Assembly: GCF_020034665.1 (NCBI RefSeq)
Contig: NZ_JAIQDI010000002.1
Span: 248,001-312,000 of the forward strand
Length of the DNA: 64,000 nt
Direction of reading: 5' to 3'
DNA from: Niabella beijingensis
GTDB taxonomy: Bacteria; Bacteroidota; Bacteroidia; Chitinophagales; Chitinophagaceae
The notes under the pieces were generated by a model. It saw nothing but the letters and a program-made list of their open reading frames with translations. It was not told the origin of the DNA and did not search any database. Positions within the stretch are counted from its first letter, which is position 1. Every line of letters starts with the position of its first letter. Shown here piece by piece: positions 36,875-47,573 of this stretch. The translations under genes were made by a program, and so were the position numbers.

Positions 36875-37100
36875 CGGACGTATAAATTATAAATCAGACA
36901 GGAAATCACAGAACTTATGGGATGTTTGTTACCCGAAAAGCGGGGGTAACAGGGAAAAATAAAGCAGTGCGGAAGCCTTAGGGCGGCTCCTTTTGCTGGT
37001 CCATGTTTTTCATCATTCTCAATAAGTTTTAATGCGTTAATAGCAGCAAAAATACACGCAAAGTGCTGATAAATGTGTTTTTTCCACAGGTTATTAATAA

Positions 37101-38673
<1,573 letters not shown>

Positions 38674-38675
<2 letters not shown>

Positions 38676-38754
38676 TTTGAAAATTTGAAGATGCGCTGAT
38701 TGGAGAAGGGCGCACTTTACATTAATAATTTTCAAACTTTCAAATTTTCAAATT
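38674..38754. promoter_or_regulatory. Perfect inverted repeat between atpD and atpC
   Basis: AATTTGAAAATTTGAA (38674-38689, overlapping the atpD stop) is perfectly complementary to TTCAAATTTTCAAATT (38739-38754). The second arm ends 2 nt before the atpC ATG. The hairpin would cover the atpC translation start and could lower epsilon synthesis relative to beta. It may instead be a dispersed 'ttcaaattttcaaatt' repeat. There is no terminator-like U-tract. Confidence 0.7.
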
Positions 38755-38756
38755 GT

Positions 38757-39014
38757 ATGCAATTAGAAATATTAACTCCCGAAAAAAAGGTCTACAGCGG
38801 TGATGTTTACGGTGTACAGATGCCCGGGATCTCCGGTTCATTTGAAGTGCTGGATAAGCATGCACCAATGATTGCCGCATTACAGGAAGGCAAACTGAAA
38901 ATTTTAAAGGACCGCCTCAACGGAGCAACCAGCTTCTACCAGATACAGAGCGGATTTGCGGAAGTGCTGAACAATAAGGTGACCGTACTGATAGAGGGAG
39001 CTACGCCCCTTTAA
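38757..39014 (+). CDS. atpC: ATP synthase F1 subunit epsilon (short form)
   Basis: The ATG at 38757 gives 'MQLEILTPEKKVYSGDVYGV', followed by 'QMPGISGSFEVLDKHAPMIA' and 'FYQIQSGFAEVLNNKVTVLI'. This is the N-terminal beta-sandwich of epsilon. The 85-residue protein lacks the C-terminal two-helix domain that inhibits ATP hydrolysis in many bacteria. Short epsilons are common in Bacteroidota, so this is probably the native form, not a truncation. The longer frame from 38700 runs through the intergenic inverted repeat and is rejected. The gene is followed by a strong terminator. Confidence 0.95.
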   Translation: MQLEILTPEKKVYSGDVYGVQMPGISGSFEVLDKHAPMIAALQEGKLKILKDRLNGATSFYQIQSGFAEVLNNKVTVLIEGATPL

Positions 39015-39036
39015 TTGAAAGATATATAACTTGTTG

Positions 39037-39061
39037 AAGCCCGTCTTAGAACGGGCTTTTT
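39037..39061 (+). terminator. Rho-independent terminator of atpD-atpC
   Basis: AAGCCCGT (39037-39044), loop CTTAGA, ACGGGCTT then TTT. This classic stem-loop lies 22 bp after the atpC stop. Confidence 0.9.
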
Positions 39062-39264
39062 GCTGCCTGTAAAAATCCATAACCGGTAAGGGTAAATGAT
39101 TGTAATCCATTATTTTTGAAGAGATGAGCCTGCCACGACAGGATATAATTGCCAGATCTTCAATAAATCGCAAAAAAAAGTTTCGTTTTTTATAAAAGAG
39201 GTTTAATTTTCCGATTCTGGCAGACATTTTGTGAATTAAATGTTTTTTAAACCTAAATTTTTCC

Positions 39265-40497
39265 ATGAAGAATCTTCTTCTCTTTGCTGTTGCATCCATT
39301 TTATGTCTTCATTCGTATTCTCAAAAAAGTATCAATCTAAGAAAAGTTGTAGGTAAAAAATCTGAAATCGGTTCTACAATGCCCATGTCGGTAGTGGAAA
39401 TACCTACCGGTACATTCATTCTGGGAAACCATGGAGATTCTACCTCACCTACAAGTCAGAACCAGCAGCGGCCGGTACTGATCAGCGGCTTTTATATGTC
39501 TGCTACTGAAGTGACCAATGCACAGTACCGCGAATTTGTGGGCTGGGTCCGGGATTCGATTGCAGCAAAACGCCTGGGAGGGCAGTACGTTACAATTGTT
39601 GGAAATGATACTGCTATAAACTGGAAGGCGGCCAGCCGCATTAATTATAATGACCCGGCCATTCTTTCACAGCTGGGCGACCTGGTGCTGGATCCCTCAA
39701 AAACGATCAGCCAGAAACGGATGCTGGATCCTGAAAAACTGATCTATGCCCTGGAAGGCTTCAATTACCAGGAGGCGGCAAAAAAAGAAAATAAGGGACG
39801 TGATGCCAAGGATTTTGTTTTCCGTTATACGGTTCAGGTATATCCCGATACCCTTGCATGGATGCGGGATTTCGGTTATTCCAACAACGAACAAATGGCG
39901 GTTAATTATTTCAGCAGTCCAAAATATCAGAACTACCCGGTGGTAGGGGTAAGCTGGAAACAGGCCAGTGCCTATTGCGACTGGATGACCAAGCATAAGA
40001 TACTGGCACAACAGTCCAGGAACAGGGGAGGTGCCGGCGGAAAGGCAAGGCTTCCAACAGAAGCAGAGTGGGAATATGCTGCCAGCCTGAATAATAAAAC
40101 CGCGGTCAAAAAAGAAACCCAACCCGCCGAAAGCGAAAAAGATGAGATCGGCAACAATACAAAAAGTGCCATCCCCGGGGAGGGAAAGATCTTCCCGGTA
40201 TATGTAAGAGGCGCTAAAAAAGGAGATTTTGGTTTGTATAACCTGGCGGATAATGTTTCCGAATGGACGACCACTTCTTACTATGAAGGGGGCGAGAATT
40301 TCCAGAACCGCTTCAACCCCGATATTCAGTGGGGAACCCCCGAATCTGAATCAAAAGCACAGAGAAGGAAGGTGATACGGGGCGGCAGCTGGAAAGATAC
40401 GCCTACATTTATGACCACGGAAAACCGCTCGTTTGAGGACCTTGATGCTTCTCATTCCTATCTCGGGTTCCGTATTGTTGTAAACCTGCCTGAATAA
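39265..40497 (+). CDS. gldK: Gliding motility/type IX secretion protein GldK
   Basis: GldK (PorK) forms, with GldN, the periplasmic ring of the type IX secretion system under the outer membrane. The fold is that of formylglycine-generating-enzyme/sulfatase-modifying proteins: 'VEIPTGTFILGNHGDS', 'YMSATEVTNAQYREFVGW', 'YPVVGVSWKQASAYCDWMTK', 'RLPTEAEWEYAASL', and 'KVIRGGSWKDTP' with 'SHSYLGFRIV'. The N-terminus 'NLLLFAVASILCLHSYSQ' is a signal peptide, but its only cysteine is not in a good lipobox, unlike the lipoprotein GldK/PorK of model species. It opens a gldK-L-M-N operon with short gaps (39-46 bp). Confidence 0.95.
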   Translation: MKNLLLFAVASILCLHSYSQKSINLRKVVGKKSEIGSTMPMSVVEIPTGTFILGNHGDSTSPTSQNQQRPVLISGFYMSATEVTNAQYREFVGWVRDSIAAKRLGGQYVTIVGNDTAINWKAASRINYNDPAILSQLGDLVLDPSKTISQKRMLDPEKLIYALEGFNYQEAAKKENKGRDAKDFVFRYTVQVYPDTLAWMRDFGYSNNEQMAVNYFSSPKYQNYPVVGVSWKQASAYCDWMTKHKILAQQSRNRGGAGGKARLPTEAEWEYAASLNNKTAVKKETQPAESEKDEIGNNTKSAIPGEGKIFPVYVRGAKKGDFGLYNLADNVSEWTTTSYYEGGENFQNRFNPDIQWGTPESESKAQRRKVIRGGSWKDTPTFMTTENRSFEDLDASHSYLGFRIVVNLPE

Positions 40498-40536
40498 TCA
40501 ATCACATAAAACATTTACTTATAAAATTTAGCATGT

Positions 40537-41172
40537 ATGGCTGTTGAAAAAGTTCGCCCGATTGACCGGTACCTGGAGATCTTCTATTCCTTAGGTGCTG
40601 TTCCCGTGTTATTGGGAGTGTTGTTTAAGCTTACAGGAACTTCTCCGTTTGGTGATCCCAATGTATGGCTGCAGATCGGTTTGTACACCGAGGTGCTGGT
40701 GTTCCTGAGCTTTGGTTTGATGTACCTGTTTAATCCTCCGCAGAAAGTGGATGAAATGGGAAATCCTACCGGAACAGATGATGAAGTGGTGGTTAAAAAA
40801 ACAATGGCAAAGGACAGCGCACTGGTCTCGGTGGATGAGATGCTGAAAGCAGCCGACATAACCCCCGAAAACCTTGGCCGGCTGAGTGCCGGTTTCAAAA
40901 GCCTGGAGGCCAACATTACCCGGATCAGCCATGCCTCTGAAAGCATTGTGGATACGGAAGAATACGCGCGGCAGATCAAACAGGCCAGCGCTTCTATCAG
41001 CCAGATGAACATGTATTATAAAAAGCTGGCGGAAACCTCCGACGCACTGGTGAACAGTGCAGACGATGCAAAGAATACGCAGAAGGAGATCGCGGACCTG
41101 TCAAAAAATCTGGCCAAACTGAACCAGATGTATAGTGGCATGATCGCCGCTATGCAAGTGAAGAACGTATAA
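40537..41172 (+). CDS. gldL: Gliding motility/type IX secretion motor protein GldL
   Basis: GldL is the inner-membrane part of the proton-driven GldLM motor that powers gliding and type IX secretion. Two membrane helices are clear near the N-terminus ('YSLGAVPVLLGVLFKLTG', 'IGLYTEVLVFLSFGLMYLF'). The second carries a membrane-embedded Glu, and Glu residues in GldL helices are involved in proton coupling in known motors. A long cytoplasmic helical tail follows ('QASASISQMNMYYKKLAETS'). Length of about 211 residues is typical, and it sits in the conserved order between gldK and gldM. Confidence 0.97.
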   Translation: MAVEKVRPIDRYLEIFYSLGAVPVLLGVLFKLTGTSPFGDPNVWLQIGLYTEVLVFLSFGLMYLFNPPQKVDEMGNPTGTDDEVVVKKTMAKDSALVSVDEMLKAADITPENLGRLSAGFKSLEANITRISHASESIVDTEEYARQIKQASASISQMNMYYKKLAETSDALVNSADDAKNTQKEIADLSKNLAKLNQMYSGMIAAMQVKNV

Positions 41173-41217
41173 TCCGGCATTACAGTAATTTATCAAATAA
41201 CGTAAAGGAATTCTATT

Positions 41218-42732
41218 ATGGCTTTACCACGGGAGCCGAGGCAGAAGATGATTAACCTGATGTATTTGGTGCTTACCGCATTGCTGGCACTGAATGTATC
41301 ATCGGAGGTATTGAACGCATTTAAAACGATCGATAAAAGTTTGACAAATGCCAACGAGACCATCGATAAAAAGAACAAAACAATATTTGTCTCACTCGAA
41401 GAAAAAGCAAACGATCCTAAAACCCAGGAGCTGGCACATTTATGGATGCCCCGGGCGGAGAAGACCCGGCAGCTTTCAGACGACCTGGTTAATTATATCG
41501 AATCTTTAAAGACCCAGATCAAAACCGAATCGGGATTGAATGCAAAGACCGGAGCATATAAAGAAAGTAACCTGGATGTGCCCACCAGGCTGCTGGTAGA
41601 TAAAAAACAGGGAGAGGAGTTGCTGAAAAAACTTACCGGTTACAAAACAGCGGTGTTGTCGATCGATCCGGAAATCACCACAGAATTCCAGCATTCATTG
41701 CCGCTGGACCTGTCCATGCCGGAAGTAAAGAACAGCAATAACAGAACCTGGTCCGCTGCTTATTTCCGGAGCACGCCTTCGGTAGCGGCCATTACCATCC
41801 TTTCTAAATTTCAGAACGATATCAAGAACGCAGAATCGCAGATCGTGGAGTTCTGCCATAACAAGATCGGAGCAGTAAAAGTAGTGTATGATGAGTTCCA
41901 GGCCCTGGCCACCGCCAATGCGCAGTACCTGCTGCCGGGACAGGAGTTCAATATCACCGCAGGTATCGGAGCCTTCAGTAAAAATGCCCGTCCTACGGTA
42001 ACCATTGATGGTGCGGCCGTTCCGCTGAATGCCAATGGCCTTGCAGAATATAAAACAGTGGCCGGTGGCCCCGGTACCTATACAAAACGCGTGAACATCT
42101 CCTTTGTGAAACCCGATGGAACCACTTCGGTTATCACAAGGGATATCACTTATACGGTGGCTTCCCCAACGGGCCTGACCGTGAGCGCGGATGCAGTAAA
42201 GGTATTGTATGTAGGGCTGGAGAATCCCATTTCGGTGGGCGGTGGCAGCGGCACCAGTGCCGATCAGCTGCGGGTTTCCATCAGCCAGGGCAGTATTTCG
42301 GGGTCCCGTGGTAAATATACTGCAAGGGTATCCACACCGGGTACGGCTACCGTTACTGTAAATGATGGCAAGCATGCCACCAGCTTTGAGTTCCGTGTAA
42401 AATCCGTGCCGTCTCCTACTGCAATGGTGGGCGCCAGTAAAGGCGGCCGTATGCGCGTAAACGATTTCAAGGCGCAGGCAGGGGTAAGGGCAGAGCTGGA
42501 GAACTTTGTGTTTGAAGGGGTGAAGTTTACCGTTACCGGTTATACCATGACCTTTGCAGGAGCGGGATACCCCGAGTTCATGCACAAAGCGGTGAGTGGA
42601 AATTCCTTTAATGCAGCCCGTTCACTCATTGAAAAGGCGCAGCCGGGAAGTACCATTACCATTGACGAAATAAGAGCAACAGGGCCCGGAGGTACAAGAT
42701 CCTTACCACCTATTGCATTTAATTTATATTAA
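41218..42732 (+). CDS. gldM: Gliding motility/type IX secretion motor protein GldM
   Basis: GldM is the rotor/shaft partner of GldL. It has one N-terminal membrane helix ('MINLMYLVLTALLALNVSSE') and a long periplasmic chain reaching the GldK/N ring. The start 'MALPREPRQKMINLMYLVLT' is diagnostic. After a helical D1 domain (to about residue 225) the chain contains consecutive Ig-like beta-domains rich in Gly, Thr and Val (such as 'TGLTVSADAVKVLYVGLENP'). It ends 'GPGGTRSLPPIAFNLY', the conserved GldM C-terminus. Length of about 504 residues is normal. Confidence 0.97.
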   Translation: MALPREPRQKMINLMYLVLTALLALNVSSEVLNAFKTIDKSLTNANETIDKKNKTIFVSLEEKANDPKTQELAHLWMPRAEKTRQLSDDLVNYIESLKTQIKTESGLNAKTGAYKESNLDVPTRLLVDKKQGEELLKKLTGYKTAVLSIDPEITTEFQHSLPLDLSMPEVKNSNNRTWSAAYFRSTPSVAAITILSKFQNDIKNAESQIVEFCHNKIGAVKVVYDEFQALATANAQYLLPGQEFNITAGIGAFSKNARPTVTIDGAAVPLNANGLAEYKTVAGGPGTYTKRVNISFVKPDGTTSVITRDITYTVASPTGLTVSADAVKVLYVGLENPISVGGGSGTSADQLRVSISQGSISGSRGKYTARVSTPGTATVTVNDGKHATSFEFRVKSVPSPTAMVGASKGGRMRVNDFKAQAGVRAELENFVFEGVKFTVTGYTMTFAGAGYPEFMHKAVSGNSFNAARSLIEKAQPGSTITIDEIRATGPGGTRSLPPIAFNLY

Positions 42733-42778
42733 TTGATCGTTTTCCGGGAAATTTGCCCGGAAGTAAATTATACTACTG

Positions 42779-43825
42779 ATGAAATTGAAAATGCTTATAG
42801 CTGTTTGTCTGATGACGGGAATACTTACCGTTCCGGAATACAGTTTTTGCCAGCGAAGCGCATACGATACACCGATCTCGCCTTCGAAGAAGACGGCGGC
42901 ACCCAAATCCGACACGCCCGCTAAGGAACCCGCACAGTCTGACCAGCCGGATCCCGATAAAAGCCCGGTAGTGGATACCATGCAGGCCGACCTGCCAATT
43001 GAAGTGATGGATGAAGCGCCTACCGGCGGATTGTTTGGAGCAGAGGCGAAATCACTGCGTAAGGATAATATCCTGGAAGATGATATGTCCGACAGCACTG
43101 CTACCCCGTTGCCTTATACGGCATTGTATGCTTCTGATGCCCTGTACCGGGTGCGGGTATGGCGCACGATTGATGCGCGTACCACCAAGAATGCCCGTTA
43201 CTTTTTTAACAAAGCGATCGACGGTGAGGATAATTCCCGGCTGATCAATATCATGCTTAAAGCAATAAAAGAGAATGGAGTACAAGCGTTCAGCAATATC
43301 GACGACCGCTTTACCACTCCCATCAGCTATGATGAGGTAGTGGCCAGTTTCGGCGGCGGTAAAGACACCGCGGCCAAGTACGATATGGAAGGAAATATTG
43401 TGGGATACCAGGTAAGAAGCCGGATGGTGTCCGGTGATTCGGTATATAAATTCCGGATCAAAGAAGAATGGGTCTTTAACAAAAGGGATGGTAAAACGTA
43501 TATCCGCATCCTGGGTCTTGCGCCGCTCTCTGCCTATACCACATCGGACGGCTATACCGTTGCAAACAGTGAGCATGCCCTGTTCTGGGTTTATTACCCT
43601 GACCTGAGGAAAACGCTGGTGCGCAGTAATATCGTAAACCCGCTGGATATGGGAGGACGGATCACCTGGGAAGAAGTGTTTGAGAACCGGCTGTTCGACA
43701 GTAAGGTGATCAAATCATCACTGGATGCAGAGAATGGATTTAATGAAAACCCGCTTACGGATGCACATGCCACCGATATCCAGCAGCAGCTGAACAGTTT
43801 GAGCAAACGTATGTGGAGCAAATAA
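42779..43825 (+). CDS. gldN: Gliding motility/type IX secretion protein GldN
   Basis: GldN (PorN) associates with GldK in the periplasmic ring. A signal peptide ('LIAVCLMTGILTVPEYSFCQ') is followed by a low-complexity acidic/proline stretch and the GldN core. The core includes 'DALYRVRVWRTIDARTTKNA', 'IMLKAIKENGVQAFSNIDDR', 'DGKTYIRILGLAPLSAYT' and 'WVYYPDLRKTLVRSNIVNP'. The last part 'GGRITWEEVFENRLFDSKV' is typical of the family. It is 46 bp after gldM and 7 bp before the beta-barrel protein gene, so all five genes probably form one operon. Confidence 0.96.
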   Translation: MKLKMLIAVCLMTGILTVPEYSFCQRSAYDTPISPSKKTAAPKSDTPAKEPAQSDQPDPDKSPVVDTMQADLPIEVMDEAPTGGLFGAEAKSLRKDNILEDDMSDSTATPLPYTALYASDALYRVRVWRTIDARTTKNARYFFNKAIDGEDNSRLINIMLKAIKENGVQAFSNIDDRFTTPISYDEVVASFGGGKDTAAKYDMEGNIVGYQVRSRMVSGDSVYKFRIKEEWVFNKRDGKTYIRILGLAPLSAYTTSDGYTVANSEHALFWVYYPDLRKTLVRSNIVNPLDMGGRITWEEVFENRLFDSKVIKSSLDAENGFNENPLTDAHATDIQQQLNSLSKRMWSK

Positions 43826-43832
43826 TATAATT

Positions 43833-44510
43833 ATGAATTTTAAAAGAAGCCTTCTATTAACAGGAATTACGGTGCTGAGTCTGGTTGCAACCGCTCAGGA
43901 CAATAACGGGAACAGTACAAAAAGAGATTATGTGGCGCGCAAAAGCAATATCGGTATTACGGCAGGAGCCCTGGGATATTCCGGCCGGTATGCCGTTAAG
44001 ACACCGCTGGGGTCGCATACGTCATATGCCGTGTCCGCTTTTTATGACCACAGCATGATCCTGCCTTCGCAGTTATTTGTAAGAGGAGAATTGCTGTTGG
44101 GTCAGATAAAAGGCAACAACCTGGAAGAAAATGTAAATGCTGCCAAGGGGGAGTTTAAAGCAAATGTGGGAGAAGCAACCGTTAAAGCCCAGTACGATTT
44201 TCTGAATGATGCCGTAACCCGCTGGTCGCCTTATGTGCTGGCAGGTGTTGGTGCCTATGGTCTCTTTAACTACAGTTCTTCTACCGGGCAGAAAGAGCGT
44301 GCCGACAAGATCGGGTTTATCCTTCCTGTAGGCGGCGGGGTGAAATACCGGGTAAGCAACCGCGGGCGTATCTTCCTGGAAGGGAATGTACGGTTCCTGT
44401 CTAAAAACCTGGATAACCACGATGGAGAGACAGTGAATAACCCGAATAAATACTACTCGCTGGCGCTTGGATTTTCCTATTCGCTGCAAAAGAATAACCA
44501 GTTGTGGTAA
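43833..44510 (+). CDS. Outer-membrane beta-barrel protein
   Basis: Signal peptide 'LLLTGITVLSLVATAQ' and about 205 mature residues of alternating amphipathic strands: 'GITAGALGYSGRYAV', 'SYAVSAFYDHSMIL', 'WSPYVLAGVGAYGLFNY', 'GFILPVGGGVKYRVSNRGRI', 'YYSLALGFSYSLQ'. This is the pattern of an OmpA/OmpX-like eight-stranded barrel. It follows gldN by 7 bp and ends in a terminator, so it is probably co-expressed with the type IX secretion genes. It may be an unnamed accessory of that system; no specific family is assigned. Confidence 0.85.
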   Translation: MNFKRSLLLTGITVLSLVATAQDNNGNSTKRDYVARKSNIGITAGALGYSGRYAVKTPLGSHTSYAVSAFYDHSMILPSQLFVRGELLLGQIKGNNLEENVNAAKGEFKANVGEATVKAQYDFLNDAVTRWSPYVLAGVGAYGLFNYSSSTGQKERADKIGFILPVGGGVKYRVSNRGRIFLEGNVRFLSKNLDNHDGETVNNPNKYYSLALGFSYSLQKNNQLW

Positions 44511-44534
44511 CAGATACTGTCTGATTTCTTATTG

Positions 44535-44564
44535 CCGGGGCTCTCAAAAGCCCCGGTTTTTTTT
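44535..44564 (+). terminator. Rho-independent terminator of the gld operon
   Basis: CCGGGGCT (44535-44542), loop CTCAAA, AGCCCCGG (44549-44556), then eight T residues. It ends the gldKLMN and barrel-protein transcript. Confidence 0.93.
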
Positions 44565-44586
44565 ATAACTTTATGAAAACTGCAAT

Positions 44587-46038
44587 ATGAAATATACTAT
44601 AACTGCCATACTTGCTCTGCTCACCACAACAGTAACTGCTCAGGGATTTAGTGACAAAGGAACCGTGTGGCTTATAGGGAATGTAAAAAATGTGCAGGCC
44701 GGTTTTTTTGAGTTTTATAGTACCGGTTTTTTCGATAACCGTATGTCTTCTGTTCTTTTTAATAAGGATGGTAGCTTTAAACACAAACTGGAGATTGAAG
44801 GCCGCCGGCAGGATATCTATCTTAACCTGAATAAGGATGTTGTTGTGTTTACGGTACAGGATGGTGACAGCCTGCTGCTGAACTGGGATGAAAAGGATTT
44901 CAGGAATAGCTTCCGGGTCACGGGAACCGGCCAGCAACAACATACCCTGTGGACCTTTCAATGGTACCAGTTCCTGAATTTCCGGGAGCCTTTCTCCGAA
45001 ATGCAAAAAGCACTCCGTAACCGGAGCAGCCCTCCGGGCAATGAAGAAAAATTCACATTGATCAATGATCTTTATAATAAAGAACTCCGTGCCCTGCTTG
45101 AAAGAACTGACAGCAGCGGGGTTTTGTTTAAAACAGTATTTCCAGATCTGTTTTACAAATATGCATTGGTACTTTGGAACCAGAAATTATTGCTTCAATA
45201 CGAATTGCGTCCGAATATACCTGTAAGCAACGGACACCTGGAGCAACTGATCAGCTATTACCGGTATTCTAATCTGGACCTCTCGCTGTTCTGGAGCTGT
45301 GAAAGATACCGGGATTTTCTTTACAGCTTTCCAAGATTTGCCCCCCAGATGATCTTTAATTCCTTTTCAGGACCCGCCATAGAGTTTGATCCCGTTGCTG
45401 ATAATTATCACCTGGCACAAGCTGTTTTCAAAATACCAAAGATCCGGGACTGGTTCATTACCCGGTGCATACTAAGCGGCTTCAATTTGTATGAATTCAA
45501 TAAAGTGGAAGCGATCTGTAACCGGTTCCGGACCGAATTAAAGGATGTTGAGTTACAGGAGATCCTTGCACAGGGCTATGCCGTGGCTGCAACACTTAAA
45601 CCTGGTAAACCGGCTCCGGTATTTACGTTGAAGGACGCTTCCGGCAGGCAGGTGTCGCTGACTGATTTTAAGGGAAAGGTTGTCTACCTTGATTTTTGGG
45701 GGGTGGGCTGTGGCCCCTGTATCTATGATATACAAAATTACAGTCAGAAACTTCATACAAAGTACAAGGAGAAAGAAGTTTTGTTTGTGTCTGTTTGTGT
45801 AGACGCTGATGACAAGGAATGGAAAGACGCGTTAAAAAAATACCGGATAGAGGATCAGGTAAACCTGATCGCAGAAGGCTGGGAGCAGCATCCGGTTATT
45901 AAATCTTACAATGTTACCGGCATCCCGCATTATTTCATTATTGGGAAGGACGGAACAATCGTTGAAACAAATGCCCCCAGCATGGGGGAACTGATCGGCG
46001 AAGGCAGGAATCAAATCGACAAAGCGCTGGCGCTCTAA
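44587..46038 (+). CDS. Secreted TlpA-like thioredoxin-domain protein
   Basis: A signal peptide ('AILALLTTTVTAQ') precedes a roughly 310-residue N-terminal region. This has an opening beta-sandwich ('VWLIGNVKNVQAGFFEFY') and helices, like other large Bacteroidota TlpA proteins. The C-terminal thioredoxin fold begins 'KPAPVFTLKDASGRQVSLTD' and has the redox motif CGPC at residues 375-378 ('GVGCGPCIYD'), then cis-Pro in 'NVTGIPHYFIIG'. It should reduce or isomerise disulfides in periplasmic proteins. It stands alone downstream of the gld operon terminator; a link to type IX secretion is not shown. Confidence 0.92.
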   Translation: MKYTITAILALLTTTVTAQGFSDKGTVWLIGNVKNVQAGFFEFYSTGFFDNRMSSVLFNKDGSFKHKLEIEGRRQDIYLNLNKDVVVFTVQDGDSLLLNWDEKDFRNSFRVTGTGQQQHTLWTFQWYQFLNFREPFSEMQKALRNRSSPPGNEEKFTLINDLYNKELRALLERTDSSGVLFKTVFPDLFYKYALVLWNQKLLLQYELRPNIPVSNGHLEQLISYYRYSNLDLSLFWSCERYRDFLYSFPRFAPQMIFNSFSGPAIEFDPVADNYHLAQAVFKIPKIRDWFITRCILSGFNLYEFNKVEAICNRFRTELKDVELQEILAQGYAVAATLKPGKPAPVFTLKDASGRQVSLTDFKGKVVYLDFWGVGCGPCIYDIQNYSQKLHTKYKEKEVLFVSVCVDADDKEWKDALKKYRIEDQVNLIAEGWEQHPVIKSYNVTGIPHYFIIGKDGTIVETNAPSMGELIGEGRNQIDKALAL

Positions 46039-46154
46039 ATGATTAAAGCAGCCCCGAAGCAGGTTTATAATGTATTGTCATGCTGTTCCTATCTGCCGGA
46101 GCAGCATGACAATAAAAAATCCTGGGGGGGGTAATTGCGTGGCACTGATGCAAT

Positions 46155-46874
46155 TTATTGTCCGCCTCTCAGCCGCATTTGCTGGTCGGCATAGCCGAAT
46201 ACGCGTTTTAAAAGATCGGTTTTTCGGAAGGAAAGGTTGGTCCGGATCTTTTCCTCTTCGCTGGCCACATAAAGGAACATACCGTCGATAGCGCGCGCGG
46301 CTATAAAATCATTCAGACTGGTCTCCAGTTTTTTGCTGGTGAAGGGGATCGCATTATAGGCTTTTGCCAGCGTCTGATAGTCTTTGTCGGCACCGCTGGT
46401 ACGTACGGTATTGTCCACGATCGGCCGGAATTTGGACATCAGTTCCGGTGACATCTGCGCTTTAAAAAAATCGGTTGCCGCACGCCGGTTGTTGGTCAGC
46501 AGGATGGATGCGGCATCTGCAATGCTCATATTTTTAACGGCATTGAGGAAAACGGGTTTTGCTTCTGTTACCGCCTGCCCCATGGCATTGGTAAATTTTG
46601 AGGTCATCTGGTTCACCAGCGAGCTGAGCCCGAGGTCGCGCAGTGTTTTTTCGATTTTGGCAGCATCCCCCGGGAAGGCAAAGCGCACCAACGGGTTCCC
46701 CTGGTTGGGATTGGCAAAGGCATCAAAACCGCTGAATAAGCCCTGTGTAAGGGCCGCGCGCAGCCCGTTGGCCATTTCCAGTTGGGAAAGTCCGCCGGCT
46801 ACAGATTGTAAGGTGTCGCAGCCAGAAAAAAGCACGGACACGCCGAGTGTGAGTGAGAATAATAAACGTTTCAT
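46155..46874 (-). CDS. DUF4197-family lipoprotein
   Basis: The signal 'LLFSLTLGVSVLFSGC' ends in a lipobox-like FSGC. The mature part matches the DUF4197 pattern: 'GLRAALTQGLFSGFDAF', 'FPGDAAKIEKTLRDLGL', 'AVKNMSIADAASILL', and 'IAARAIDGMFLYVASEEEKI' with 'VFG' near the end. The family is helical, periplasmic or outer-membrane anchored, and has no known function. It is 46 bp downstream of the YqgE gene on the same strand, so co-transcription is likely. Confidence 0.93.
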   Translation of the reverse strand: MKRLLFSLTLGVSVLFSGCDTLQSVAGGLSQLEMANGLRAALTQGLFSGFDAFANPNQGNPLVRFAFPGDAAKIEKTLRDLGLSSLVNQMTSKFTNAMGQAVTEAKPVFLNAVKNMSIADAASILLTNNRRAATDFFKAQMSPELMSKFRPIVDNTVRTSGADKDYQTLAKAYNAIPFTSKKLETSLNDFIAARAIDGMFLYVASEEEKIRTNLSFRKTDLLKRVFGYADQQMRLRGGQ

Positions 46875-46919
46875 GGATCGTGATTATGTTAATGAAAAAA
46901 ATGCAGGTACAATGGCTTT

Positions 46920-47468
46920 TTAATTCAGCCTTGGATCAATCGGCGCATTGACAATCAGCTTGTAATCGCCTCCCATATGGTTCAGAATATTTTTCCAGAG
47001 TTCCTTTTCGTCGTTACTGAACAGGAACTCCGGGGTAGCCCGGGCTACGATCCAGGTCTTTTCCTCCATCTCAAAATCCAGCTGGCCTTCACCCCAGCCG
47101 CTGTAGCCAAGGAAAAAGCGTACTTTACCGGGATCGATCCTGCCTGCTGAAAGCTGCGCGGCCAGCGTGTCGAAATCTCCTCCCCAGTACACACCGTTCA
47201 GTACCTCTTTCCCGCCGGGGATCTCTTCAGGGTACTGGTGCAGGAAATAAAGATTATCCAGACCCACCGGACCGCCCTCATAAACCGGGAAATCATGCCC
47301 TTCCAGGTCCGGAACCAGGTCTCCGAGGGTGTGGATCGTTTTCCGGTTCATGACAAACCCGACGCTTCCCGCAGCGTCATGCTCACACAGAAATACGACC
47401 GTACGTACAAAGTTCGGGTCGTTCAGATGGGGATTTGCAATTAAAAAAGTGCCGTTTGCTGGTTCCAT
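46920..47468 (-). CDS. yqgE: YqgE/AlgH family protein (UPF0301)
   Basis: The 182-residue protein matches UPF0301 throughout: 'GTFLIANPHLNDPNFVRTVV', 'SVGFVMNRKTIHTLGDL', 'VYEGGPVGLDNLYFLHQYP', 'VRFFLGYSGWGEGQLDFEM' and 'TWIVARATPEFLF'. The biochemical role of the family is unknown, although AlgH was linked to alginate regulation in Pseudomonas. It is cytoplasmic, with no signal sequence. It lies next to the DUF4197 lipoprotein gene and diverges from the sensor kinase. Confidence 0.95.
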   Translation of the reverse strand: MEPANGTFLIANPHLNDPNFVRTVVFLCEHDAAGSVGFVMNRKTIHTLGDLVPDLEGHDFPVYEGGPVGLDNLYFLHQYPEEIPGGKEVLNGVYWGGDFDTLAAQLSAGRIDPGKVRFFLGYSGWGEGQLDFEMEEKTWIVARATPEFLFSNDEKELWKNILNHMGGDYKLIVNAPIDPRLN

Positions 47469-47573
47469 TTTCCGCCTCAGTTAAGAAGTAAATTACCTGA
47501 ATTGCTTCTATAAAAGCAAGTTAAAGTATAAAGGTAATCAGATTTACGGTTTTTACAGATGCGGATCGATGAT

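Noticed and set aside
41695-42585. 296-codon antisense frame in gldM
   Set aside because: It lies entirely opposite gldM codons and has the Cys/His/Arg-rich look of an antisense translation.
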